From the NCBI GenBank assembly GCA_965198895.1, contig OZ240676.1:4712001-4776000 (forward strand): 64,000 nt of DNA, in the 5' to 3' direction. A program made the translations under genes and the position numbers. Numbering within the stretch: the stretch's first letter is position 1; each line of letters opens with the position of its first letter. This document shows, piece by piece, positions 17,389 to 25,890 of the stretch. Below the pieces are notes generated by a model that was not told the origin of the DNA, ran no database searches, and worked only from the letters and a program-made list of their open reading frames with translations. This DNA comes from LMUY01 sp965198895. Lineage in GTDB: Bacteria > Pseudomonadota > Alphaproteobacteria > Acetobacterales > Acetobacteraceae.

Positions 17389-19476
17389 TTAGGCGGACTT
17401 CGCCATGATCTCGTCGGCGATGTTGCGCGGCACCGGGTCGTAGTGGTGGAACTGCATGGTGAAGGACGCGCGGCCCTTCGTCATGGAGCGTAGGTCGGAG
17501 ATGTAGCCAAACATCTCCTTCAGCGGCACGCCGGCGCGGACCGTCACCGTCGAACCGGCCGAGTCCTGGTTCTGGATCTGGCCGCGGCGGCGGTTCAAGT
17601 CGCCGACCACGTCACCGACGTGATCCTGCGGCGTGGTCACTTCCACGTCCATGATCGGCTCGAGAATGATCGGCTTGGCCTTCTTCATGCCCTCGCGGAA
17701 GCAGGCCTTGGCGGCGATTTCGAACGCCAGGGCGCTCGAGTCGACGTCGTGGTACTTGCCGTCCACCAGGGTGTATTTGAAGTCCACGGTCGGGAAGCCC
17801 GCCAGCACGCCGGTATCGGCCTGCACGCGGATGCCCTTCTCCACGGCCGGCACGTATTCCTTCGGCACCGAACCGCCGACCGTCTTGTTCTCGAACACCA
17901 CGCCCGAATTCCGCTCCGTCGGCTCGAACTTGACCTTCACCTCGGCGTACTGGCCGGAACCGCCAGACTGCTTCTTATGGGTGTACGTCTCGGTGTGTTC
18001 CGCGCTGATCGTCTCGCGATAGGCCACCTGCGGCGCGCCGATGTTCGCGTCCACGCCGTATTCGCGGCGCAGGCGGTCGATGATGATCTCCAGGTGCAAC
18101 TCGCCCATCCCGGACAGGATGGTCTGGCCGCTCTCCTGGTCGGTCTTGAGCCGCAGGCTCGGGTCTTCGCCAGCCAGCTTCTGCAGCCCGAGCGTCATCT
18201 TCTCGACGCCGTCCTTGGTCTTCGGCTCGACCGAGATGTCGATCACGGGCACCGGGAACGCCATGCGCTCCAGGACCACCGGGTCGTCGGATGAGGCTAG
18301 CGTGTCGCCGGTCTGGGTGTCCTTGAGGCCCACGAAGGCGGCGATGTCGCCGGCGTGGACTTCCTTGATCTCGGCGCGCTTGTCCGCATGCATCTGGAAC
18401 ATGCGGCCGATGCGCTCCTTGTTGTCCTTGGTCGTGTTCATCACCGTGTCGCCGCTCTTCAGCGTGCCGGCATAAACGCGCACGAAGGTCAGCGTGCCGT
18501 ATTTGTCGTTGATGATCTTGAACGCCAGCCCGGCGAACGGAGCATTCGGATCGGCCTTGATACGGCGGCGGTTGCTGTGCTCGCCGTCCTCCTCGCCCTC
18601 TTCGGCGGCGACCGAGATGCCGGGCACGTCGACGGGGGAGGGCAGGTAGTCGAGCACGGCGTCCAGCAGCGGCTGCACGCCCTTGTTCTTGAACGCGGTG
18701 CCGCACAGCACGGGGCGGAAGGCGCCGGAGATGGTGCCGGTCTTGATGGCGCGCTTCAGCGTAGCAACGTCCACGTCACCCTTCTCGAAATACTCTTCCA
18801 TACCGGCGTCGTCGACCGACAGCGCCGTGTCGAGCAGGGTCTGGCGGTGTTCCTTCGCCTTCTCCAGCATGTCGGCCGGGATTTCCTCGTCGTGGAACTT
18901 GGCGCCCAATTCGCCGCCTTCCCAGACGATGGCCTTCATCTCCACCAGGTCGACCACGCCGACGAACTGGTCCTCGACGCCGATCGGCAGCTGCAGCGGC
19001 AGCGCGATGATGTCGAGCTTCTCCTTCAACGTATCGAATGCCCGATAGAAGTCGGCGCCGGTGCGGTCGAGCTTGTTGATGAAGATGATGCGCGGAACGT
19101 TGTAGCGGTCGGCAAGGCGCCAGTTGGTCTCGGATTGCGGCTGCACGCCGGCCACGCCCTCGATAATGAACACGGCGCCGTCCAGCACGCGCAGCGAGCG
19201 GTTCACTTCGATGTTGAAATCGATGTGGCCGGGCGTGTCGATGATGTTGATGCGGTGGTCTTTCCACTCGCACGTCACCGCGGCGGAGGTGATCGTGATG
19301 CCGCGCTCACGCTCCTGCTCCATGTAGTCGGTGGTGGTGTTGCCGTCATGCACCTCGCCGATGCGGTGCGACACGCCCGTGTAGTACAAGATACGCTCGG
19401 TCGTCGTGGTCTTGCCCGCGTCGATGTGGGCGGTGATGCCGATATTGCGGATCTTGTCGAGTATGTTCTCAGCCAC
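17389..19476 (-). CDS. fusA: Translation elongation factor G (stand-alone copy)
   Basis: 695 residues from GTG 19476 with ggagg about eight bases upstream; a TTG at 19491 would place the start inside that site. A GTPase that drives ribosomal translocation and recycling. G motifs: AHIDAGKTTTTERIL (P-loop), DTPGHIDF and NKLDRTGADF. Domain II follows with VRVYAGTLKSGD; domains III-V include SGMGELHLEIIIDRL, GSGQYAEVKVKFEP and EPIMDVEVTTPQDHVGDV. All expected parts are present. Odd point: rpsL, rpsG and tuf are absent, so this is not the str operon. It may be a second EF-G; I cannot tell from the window whether it is the only one. Confidence 0.95.
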   Translation of the reverse strand: MAENILDKIRNIGITAHIDAGKTTTTERILYYTGVSHRIGEVHDGNTTTDYMEQERERGITITSAAVTCEWKDHRINIIDTPGHIDFNIEVNRSLRVLDGAVFIIEGVAGVQPQSETNWRLADRYNVPRIIFINKLDRTGADFYRAFDTLKEKLDIIALPLQLPIGVEDQFVGVVDLVEMKAIVWEGGELGAKFHDEEIPADMLEKAKEHRQTLLDTALSVDDAGMEEYFEKGDVDVATLKRAIKTGTISGAFRPVLCGTAFKNKGVQPLLDAVLDYLPSPVDVPGISVAAEEGEEDGEHSNRRRIKADPNAPFAGLAFKIINDKYGTLTFVRVYAGTLKSGDTVMNTTKDNKERIGRMFQMHADKRAEIKEVHAGDIAAFVGLKDTQTGDTLASSDDPVVLERMAFPVPVIDISVEPKTKDGVEKMTLGLQKLAGEDPSLRLKTDQESGQTILSGMGELHLEIIIDRLRREYGVDANIGAPQVAYRETISAEHTETYTHKKQSGGSGQYAEVKVKFEPTERNSGVVFENKTVGGSVPKEYVPAVEKGIRVQADTGVLAGFPTVDFKYTLVDGKYHDVDSSALAFEIAAKACFREGMKKAKPIILEPIMDVEVTTPQDHVGDVVGDLNRRRGQIQNQDSAGSTVTVRAGVPLKEMFGYISDLRSMTKGRASFTMQFHHYDPVPRNIADEIMAKSA

Positions 19477-19651
19477 GGGGATGTCCTCCAAGCGGTGACG
19501 GGCGGCCCCGGCCCCTTGCCGATGCTGCCTGACACATCCGGCTAGGGCCGGGTGGTAAATGTTGGCTGCAAATGCGCCAGACGGGGCGATTTTGCAAGCC
19601 GGGGGCGTGACTTATACCAGCCACCTGACCGACAGACCCGCGGTAATCGTC

Positions 19652-19733
19652 GTCATCGCGAGCCAAAGGCGCGGCGATCCAGGACGGCGGGTGCGTTCGT
19701 GGCCCTGGATCGCGACGCTGCGCTCGCGATGAC
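19652..19733. repeat. Inverted repeat, gtcatcgcgag ... gcgatccagg type
   Basis: Left arm 19652-19683 and right arm 19703-19733 are near reverse complements: gtcatcgcgagc and gcgatccagg on the left, ccctggatcgcg and gctcgcgatgac on the right. It lies upstream of fusA and just past the stop of the Hint protein gene. Palindromes of this type (gtcatcgcgag) are dispersed in many alphaproteobacterial genomes. Confidence 0.75.
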
Positions 19734-19745
19734 CGGTCAATGGTA

Positions 19746-21440
19746 TCAGGCGGCTTGGCCCAGCTTTCCGGCCAGGGCCTGCAAACCAGTGCGGATACTC
19801 TCGACCCGGTAGCCGTCCGAGACGCGTGGCGCGCAATAGCCGCTGTGCTCCGGGCTCGGGCCGGAATAGCTGCCCGCGTTGGCAAACATCATGCGGTTGC
19901 CTTCGTCCAGGTAGGTCTCGCTCGGCGCACCCTCGGCCAGGATCACATCGTGCCGGGCCAACTCGATATGGACGTAATCCACCTGGGCGGCGCCCCGCTC
20001 CTGCGTGATGCTGCTGCCATTGGTCAGCGACCCGGCCTGCACCAGCAGCCCGTCCAGCAGCATGGCGTGGCAGGGCGACACCAGCAGGTCCCGCCGCGGC
20101 AGCCCGCCCCCCAGCGACCCGGCGCGAAACCGCACGGGCAGCAAATGCGGCTGCCCAGCCAGGAACCGCCCGGCATAGCTGCGGCGCCCAACCCAAACCA
20201 CAGGCTCCGATCGGCCGTCCGCGGTGACGACGCGGTCGCCTAGGGCAAGCGCCTCCACCGCAACCTCGCCCGACGGCGTCAGGATAGCGGTGCCGGCGCA
20301 ATAGCAGGCGACCCCGATATCGATCGTGCCCGCGGTGGTGCCGATGCCGAGCGTGAGCGGGATGCCCGACGCGCCGACGATGTCCATCACATAGCTGGTG
20401 CCGCCGGCGGAGACGGTCACCATGTCGCCGGCCACACTCAGCGTCGCGTTCGGGTCGGCGGCCACGCCGGAGAGGAGGATGCGGTCCGTGGCGTTGAAGC
20501 CGGAGATCACGCTGCTCAGCGCGTCTTTGCCATCATCCAGGAGCGTGCCGCTGCTGCCGGCGAAAACGATCGGCCCGTTTTCCTGGTCTGTCTGGAAAAA
20601 GGAGTAGCCGCGCGTGTCACCCTTCCCGAGTTCGAGTGTCCCACCCGAGATCATCACGCCGATGGCGTTGGCACCCGGGCCGATGTATTCGCGTCCACCC
20701 GCGAAAATAACCGTGCCGCTGTCGAAGCCCTCGATGTCCGTCAACACTCCGCCGGACATCACTTGGGTGGCCGCGGCGGTGCCGTGGAAGCCGTCGTAAC
20801 CGTAAAGGGGCGCCTCTCCGCCCACATAAGCCGATCCGCCGCTGAGGATGATTCCCGAGAGGAAGCCGTCCGACGTCCCGATTTCTCCTCCACTCAAGAC
20901 CGTCACGCCGACGGCTCCCCCTTCCTGCCCGGTGAGATAGCCCTCGACGTCGATCGCACCGCCGCTGGAGATCGTGCCCCCATCGTCCCCACCCCCTAGG
21001 GTGACAAAGCCGCCGGCTACCACCACGGGGGCGCTGATGGTCGCGCCGGCCTCGACCGTCTCCGATCCGCCGGAGATCACGCCGCCCACGGTACTGCCGC
21101 CGGCGGAGATCGTAGCGCTACCGCCGCTCAGTATCTGCGTGCCGATGGCAAGACCGCCGGACGCCACGATCTGGCTGGCTACGACGGAGAGTCCCGGGCC
21201 GATCAGGTCGCTGATCGACGTGCCGGAGACGATCTCGATCCCGCCGGCTTCAACGAGCACGTTGCTCGATGTGCCGCCGTACTGCACGGTCAGCGTCTCG
21301 CCGGAGGAGACCGTGCCACTGCCGATGTCGCCGTCAGCAATACTGGACGTTGTCACAGTTGAATCCGCCTGTTGCCGGGTTTTTGTGTCGGTATGAAAAT
21401 AGCACCTAAGAAACAACCCCGACAGTTCCGCCAATTTCAC
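19746..21440 (-). CDS. Strand-loop-strand repeat protein with C-terminal Hint domain
   Basis: 564 residues. From about residue 38 to 290 it has repeats of roughly 20 residues built on SGG/GG-turn units (SGGSATISAGGSTVGG, SGGSETVEAGATI, SGGVLTDIEGFDSGT), the beta-solenoid repeats of autotransporter passengers. Residues about 380-520 are a Hint-type domain: CYCAGTAILTPSGEVAVEAL, GDRVVTADGRSEPVVWVGRR, then SPCHAMLLDGLLVQAGSL. Acetobacteraceae carry many such proteins. No Sec signal and no autotransporter barrel, so export (perhaps type I) is unknown. The ATG at 21440 lacks a clear ribosome-binding site; GTG 21356 is an alternative that removes an unlikely 28-residue leader. Confidence 0.85.
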   Translation of the reverse strand: MKLAELSGLFLRCYFHTDTKTRQQADSTVTTSSIADGDIGSGTVSSGETLTVQYGGTSSNVLVEAGGIEIVSGTSISDLIGPGLSVVASQIVASGGLAIGTQILSGGSATISAGGSTVGGVISGGSETVEAGATISAPVVVAGGFVTLGGGDDGGTISSGGAIDVEGYLTGQEGGAVGVTVLSGGEIGTSDGFLSGIILSGGSAYVGGEAPLYGYDGFHGTAAATQVMSGGVLTDIEGFDSGTVIFAGGREYIGPGANAIGVMISGGTLELGKGDTRGYSFFQTDQENGPIVFAGSSGTLLDDGKDALSSVISGFNATDRILLSGVAADPNATLSVAGDMVTVSAGGTSYVMDIVGASGIPLTLGIGTTAGTIDIGVACYCAGTAILTPSGEVAVEALALGDRVVTADGRSEPVVWVGRRSYAGRFLAGQPHLLPVRFRAGSLGGGLPRRDLLVSPCHAMLLDGLLVQAGSLTNGSSITQERGAAQVDYVHIELARHDVILAEGAPSETYLDEGNRMMFANAGSYSGPSPEHSGYCAPRVSDGYRVESIRTGLQALAGKLGQAA

Positions 21441-21479
21441 ATACTCTTGTAGTCTACCATCTGGGGCGGACTATCGCGG

Positions 21480-23141
21480 CTACTCCACGTGCCAGTCCTC
21501 CGCGCGCTGACTGAACGGTTGGCCGGTGCCGCTGGGGCCGTAGCCCTTCAGCCATTTCGGGATGACGCCGGGAATGGCCATCGTGAACAGCGGCAGCGCC
21601 GGAAGCTGCTCGGCATAGATGCGCTGCATCGCCGACCACGCGGCATGGCGCGCCGCCGGGTCCAGCGCGGTGTCCGCGATCGCGACCTGTGCGTCGAACG
21701 CCGCGTCGCTGAAACCGGTGAAGTTCGAACCGCCCCAATTGTTCGCCTGGGCCGGAATGCTGCCCGTGCCAAGCGTCCGCTGGGGGCTTTCCCCCACCAG
21801 GCTGGTCCAGGTGTACATCACGAGCCCAGGGAAGCTGCGGTGCTTCGTCGTGTCGCCAAACAGCGTACGGGAGGGTTCGAAGCGGAGATTGACCTCGACG
21901 CAGGCCTGTTTCCACTCGCTTTGGATGACGGCCATCTCCAACTCGTTGATCTTGAATCCCGACGCCGACAGGAACTCGACAGACAGCCGCTTTCCGTCCT
22001 TGTCCAGGCAGATCCCGTCTGGACCCGGCGTCCAGCCCGCCTCGGCGATCAGCTTGCGGGCGCCCGGCAGATCGAACGGCACCACCGGGATACTGGGATC
22101 GAACTCCGGGTTGTGCGGGCTGACGAAACTGGCGGAAACGCTGGACCGGCCGTCGAACAGGCGCTGGTTGATCGTTCTGCGGTCGATCGCCATCAGGAGC
22201 GCCCGGCGGATACGCAAATCACTCAGGATCGGATTGTCGTGCGCGGAGTCGACGTGCAGATAGGTGAGGCTCGGGAAATAAAGGTAGTTGAAGCGGTCCG
22301 GATACTGCTTTTGCAGCGAGATTTCCTGGTCCAACGTGATGTTGTTGTCGATGTCGACGTCGCCCGACAGCAGGTTGGCCTGCAGCGCCGCCGTGTCGCC
22401 GATGAAGCGGAAGATGATGTGCTTGAAGCCCGGCTTGGTGCCCGCCCAATGCGGGTTCTGCGCCAGCACGATCTGGTTGCCCGATACATAGTCGCTAATC
22501 ACATAGGGGCCGTCCCACAGGCCCGGCGTGGTCGGCGCGTGGTTGAACACGGTGGTGTTGATGTAGTCGCCCGCCACCTTGCTGCGATCATACACCGGGC
22601 CGTCGATGTGCTCGGGGATGATCTGGTCCCACTGGGCGAACGACACCTGCACCTGCGGCAGGTGCAGGATGGCGGTGTGATCGTCCACGACCTCCACCCG
22701 GTCGGCCCGGGTCCACGGGTTGGAGTTGCTGAACCCGGCCGCCGGGTCACGGCTGACGCGCCAGGTGAAGGCGAGGTCCTGCGCGGTGACTGGGGCGCCG
22801 TCGGCCCATTGCAGGTCGGGCTTCAGCTTGATGGTGACAGCCATGCCCTTCTGGCCGCCATCGCGGTCTTCCAGCCGGGCCAGGCCGTTCTCCAGCGTGG
22901 GCACGTCGGTACACAGCAGGCAGACGAGTTTGCCGTCGCCGTCATAGGTGGTGATGGTGCGGATGGTGAAGCCGAGAATGTAGCTCTTGATCAGCAACGG
23001 ATCGATCGAGGGGTGCAGCGACGAGGGGAACTCGGCGATCCCGATGACCAGGTCGTCCTTGGCGTAGGCCGGCGCCGCGATCAGCAGGGCGGCGAGAGCG
23101 AACAACCGGATGGCGGTTGGGAAGCGGTGTAGGATAGGCAT
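21480..23141 (-). CDS. Peptide-type ABC substrate-binding protein (second copy)
   Basis: 553 residues from ATG 23141, which begins a classical Sec signal (AIRLFALAALLIAAPAYA); an in-frame start at 23189 adds 16 residues. The mature part follows SBP_bac_5: GIAEFPSSLHPSIDPLLIKS, IKLKPDLQWADGAPVTAQDLAFTW and DLRIRRALLMAIDRRTINQRLF. One segment, VCLLCTDVP, carries two Cys close together. As with the copy at 15681, no permease or ATPase gene is adjacent. It is divergent from the DUF1800-DUF1501 pair. Confidence 0.87.
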   Translation of the reverse strand: MPILHRFPTAIRLFALAALLIAAPAYAKDDLVIGIAEFPSSLHPSIDPLLIKSYILGFTIRTITTYDGDGKLVCLLCTDVPTLENGLARLEDRDGGQKGMAVTIKLKPDLQWADGAPVTAQDLAFTWRVSRDPAAGFSNSNPWTRADRVEVVDDHTAILHLPQVQVSFAQWDQIIPEHIDGPVYDRSKVAGDYINTTVFNHAPTTPGLWDGPYVISDYVSGNQIVLAQNPHWAGTKPGFKHIIFRFIGDTAALQANLLSGDVDIDNNITLDQEISLQKQYPDRFNYLYFPSLTYLHVDSAHDNPILSDLRIRRALLMAIDRRTINQRLFDGRSSVSASFVSPHNPEFDPSIPVVPFDLPGARKLIAEAGWTPGPDGICLDKDGKRLSVEFLSASGFKINELEMAVIQSEWKQACVEVNLRFEPSRTLFGDTTKHRSFPGLVMYTWTSLVGESPQRTLGTGSIPAQANNWGGSNFTGFSDAAFDAQVAIADTALDPAARHAAWSAMQRIYAEQLPALPLFTMAIPGVIPKWLKGYGPSGTGQPFSQRAEDWHVE

Positions 23142-23247
23142 GTGTGGCACCTGGTGAATGGCCAGGCGGGGCAGCAATCCCCGTGCCACACCACAAACGT
23201 TGCCGTCCGTTACTCTTCCGTCACCTTTGCCGGACTATCAATGCCTC

Positions 23248-24534
23248 ATGGACAACGCAGCCGCCCAAGCCATGATCCGCTTCGGCCTCGGACGCCGGGG
23301 CACCGAGCCGCTGCCGGCCGACCCGGCGGCCTGGCTGCGCAACCAGCTTGCCGGCCCCGATCGCGGTCCGCCCGGGCCATCGCTGGCAGACGGCTTCGCC
23401 GCCGTGATCCAGGACCGTGACGACAAGGGCACCGGCGCGCCCAAGAAGGTCGGGCCGCTGTTCAAGGGCGAGATAGACGCGCTGGTCGCCAACGCGCTCG
23501 CCACCGACACGCCGTTCCGCGAGCGGCTCGTGTGGTTCTGGGCCAACCATTTCACCATCAGCCTACGCGGAGGGCGCACGGCGGCGCTGGGGGGCGATTA
23601 TATCCGCACCGCCATTCGCCCCAACGTCACCGGCAAATTCGGCGACATGCTGCTGGCCGTCATGCGCCACCCGGCGATGCTCACCTACCTGGACAACGCC
23701 GGCTCGTTCGGCCCGAACAGCCCCGCTGGCCTGAAGCGCGAGAAGGGGCTGAACGAGAACCTGGCCCGCGAGAGCCTGGAACTGCACACGCTCAGCCCGG
23801 CCTCCGGCTACACCCAGGCCGACGTGACCAGCTACGCCCGCATCCTGACCGGCTGGTCGATCGCCAATGGCGAGAAGGAGCCGGCCGGGTTCCGCTTCCG
23901 CCCGCAGATGCACGAGCCTGGCGAGCAAACGGTGATGGGCCGCAGCTTCCCGGCGGGCGAGGAAGGCGGCGTGGCCGCGCTGGCCTTCCTGGCGGACCAC
24001 CCGGCCACCCACCATCACCTTGCTACCAAGCTGGTGCAGCATTTCGTCGCCGACGACGCGCCGCCGGCCGACGTGCGGCGGATCGAGGCCGTGCTGCGCG
24101 ACACCGGCGGCCATCTCGGCCAGGCGGCCGCCGCGCTGACGACTTTGGCCAGCGCTTGGCGGCCTCTAGGCAAGCTGCGCAACCCGCAGGACTACGTGCT
24201 CGCCGCCCTGCGTGCCGCCGATCTGCCAGCGGATCACCGGCCGGACGGGGCGGGGATCATGCGCGCTCTGGGCCAGCCGCTGTTCGGCGCACAATTTCCG
24301 ATCGGCTGGCCGGACCGCGCGGCGGACTGGGCTGGGCCGGAGGCGATGATGCGCCGGGTCGACTGGAGCTATGGTTTCAGCGGCCGGGTGGCGGCGCTCG
24401 ACCCGGCGACGATCGCTGATGCCAGCTTGGGCCCGTTGCTTACGCCCGCGACCTACACCGCGATCAGCCGGGCCGGGTCCCGCCGCGATGGTCTGACCCT
24501 GCTGTTCACGTCACCCGAATTCCAGAGGCGCTGA
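23248..24534 (+). CDS. DUF1800 family protein
   Basis: 428 residues from ATG 23248. The family signature is clear: FRERLVWFWANHFTISLRGG near residue 90, LARESLELHTLSPASGYTQADVTSYARILTGW in the middle, then RPQMHEPGEQTVMGRSFPAGEEGG and HHLATKLVQHFVAD. DUF1800 proteins are widely found next to DUF1501 proteins, as here (stop and start share one base, TGATG). The function is unknown; the pair is often linked to secreted or surface processes. No signal peptide is visible in this member, although its partner has one. Confidence 0.9.
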   Translation: MDNAAAQAMIRFGLGRRGTEPLPADPAAWLRNQLAGPDRGPPGPSLADGFAAVIQDRDDKGTGAPKKVGPLFKGEIDALVANALATDTPFRERLVWFWANHFTISLRGGRTAALGGDYIRTAIRPNVTGKFGDMLLAVMRHPAMLTYLDNAGSFGPNSPAGLKREKGLNENLARESLELHTLSPASGYTQADVTSYARILTGWSIANGEKEPAGFRFRPQMHEPGEQTVMGRSFPAGEEGGVAALAFLADHPATHHHLATKLVQHFVADDAPPADVRRIEAVLRDTGGHLGQAAAALTTLASAWRPLGKLRNPQDYVLAALRAADLPADHRPDGAGIMRALGQPLFGAQFPIGWPDRAADWAGPEAMMRRVDWSYGFSGRVAALDPATIADASLGPLLTPATYTAISRAGSRRDGLTLLFTSPEFQRR

Positions 24535-25724
24535 TGCACCCCAATTTCATGCGGTCCGGCATGACCCGCCGCTCCGCCCTGCTGGGCCTGGGCGCTGCGT
24601 TCAGCCTCGGCCGAGCGTCCATGGCGCTGGCCGCGGCCCCCACCGACTCGCGCTTCGTCGTGATCATCATGCGGGGGGCACTCGATGGCATGGCGGCCGT
24701 CGTGCCGTATGGCGACCCGGCGTTGGCCAGCCTGCGCCCGGGCCTGATCCCCGCCGCCGTCGGCACCGACGGCGGCATGGCCGATCTTGGCGGCTTCTTC
24801 GGCCTGAACCCCGCCATGCCGCAATCCGCCGCGCTGTACCATGCCGGCGAGTTGCTGCCGGTCCACGCCGTCGCCGGTCATTACCGCAGCCGCAGCCATT
24901 TCGAGGCACAGGACTACATGGAGAGCGGCGCCGACCAGCGCATGACCAGCGGCTGGCTCAACCGTGCCGTGCTGGCGATGGCCAAGCCCCCCGGCCCCGA
25001 GGCTGCGCTGGCCGTGGGCATGACCACGCCGCTTTTGATGCGCGGGCCGGCGGCTGTTGGCGCCTGGGCACCGCACAATTTCGCCGCGCCAGATCCCGAT
25101 TTGTACGCCCGGATTGCCGCCCTCAATGCCGGCGACGCGATTACGGGCCCGGCCATTACCGAGGGCCTGCGGGATCGCGGCTACTCCGACGCCACCTTGG
25201 CTGGGACGGAGAAGCCGGCCAACGCCTATGCCTTTCCCGCCCTCGCCGCCATGGCCGCACGCTTGCTGGCCGCCCCGACCGGCCCCCGGGTCGCTGCGCT
25301 CGAGCTGGGCGGGTGGGACACGCATGCCGACCAGATGCGCCGCCTCGCCGGGCCGCTGGGGCAGTTGGATCAGGGTTTGGCGGCGCTGAAGGCGGGCCTG
25401 GGCGACGTGTGGGCGCGCACGGCGGTGCTGGTGATCACCGAGTTCGGCCGCACCGCGCGGATGAACGGCACTGGCGGCACCGACCATGGCACCGGCACCG
25501 TCGCCTTCGTGGCCGGCGGGCGAGTGTCCGGCGGCCGGGTGCTGGCCAACTGGCCCGGGCTGGGCAATCTGCTGGAGGGCCGCGACCTGCAGCCCACCGC
25601 CGATCTTCGCGGCATCGCCAAGGGCCTGCTGATCGCCCATCTCGGCCTGCCGGCGAGCGCGATGGCTTCCGTCTTCCCGGACAGCGCCGCCGCTACGCCC
25701 ACGAGTAGCCTGTTGCGAGCGTAA
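24534..25724 (+). CDS. DUF1501 family protein with Tat signal
   Basis: 396 residues. The N-terminus is a twin-arginine signal (MTRRSALLGLGAAFSLGRASMALA), so export as a folded protein is expected. The body resembles an alkaline-phosphatase-like fold: FVVIIMRGALDGMAAVVPYGDP, HAVAGHYRSRSHFEAQDYMESG, LGGWDTHADQM and VLVITEFGRTARMNGTGGTDHG, the DUF1501 signature set with likely metal ligands. It overlaps the DUF1800 stop by one base and is probably co-translated. The role is unknown. A ccctctcccg-family palindrome follows the stop. Confidence 0.9.
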   Translation: MHPNFMRSGMTRRSALLGLGAAFSLGRASMALAAAPTDSRFVVIIMRGALDGMAAVVPYGDPALASLRPGLIPAAVGTDGGMADLGGFFGLNPAMPQSAALYHAGELLPVHAVAGHYRSRSHFEAQDYMESGADQRMTSGWLNRAVLAMAKPPGPEAALAVGMTTPLLMRGPAAVGAWAPHNFAAPDPDLYARIAALNAGDAITGPAITEGLRDRGYSDATLAGTEKPANAYAFPALAAMAARLLAAPTGPRVAALELGGWDTHADQMRRLAGPLGQLDQGLAALKAGLGDVWARTAVLVITEFGRTARMNGTGGTDHGTGTVAFVAGGRVSGGRVLANWPGLGNLLEGRDLQPTADLRGIAKGLLIAHLGLPASAMASVFPDSAAATPTSSLLRA

Positions 25725-25727
25725 CTC

Positions 25728-25769
25728 TTCTCCCTCTCCCCTTGTGGGAGAGGGTCGGGGTGAGGGGTG
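25728..25769. repeat. Dispersed ccctctcccg-family palindrome, copy 3
   Basis: Stem ccctctccc (25733-25741) and gggagaggg (25747-25755) with a 5-base loop, followed by tcggggtgagggg. It is the reverse orientation of copies 1 and 2 and sits directly after the DUF1501 stop, where it may act as a terminator or stability hairpin. Confidence 0.85.
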
Positions 25770-25890
25770 GCCACACACAGGATCGCTCGCGTTTGATTGC
25801 GCCCAGATCCGAGGATCGTGCCGTTGAAGACCCACTTGCGTTCGCCCTGGTATCGAGGAAAGTGCGCCCAAAACGAGGAATGATGCCCCT

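Noticed and set aside
21489..23132. A 547-codon open frame on the plus strand opposite the peptide-binding protein
   Set aside because: The composition is that of an antisense shadow (Arg/Gln/His/Val-rich, no motifs). The minus-strand gene has a signal peptide and SBP_bac_5 motifs.
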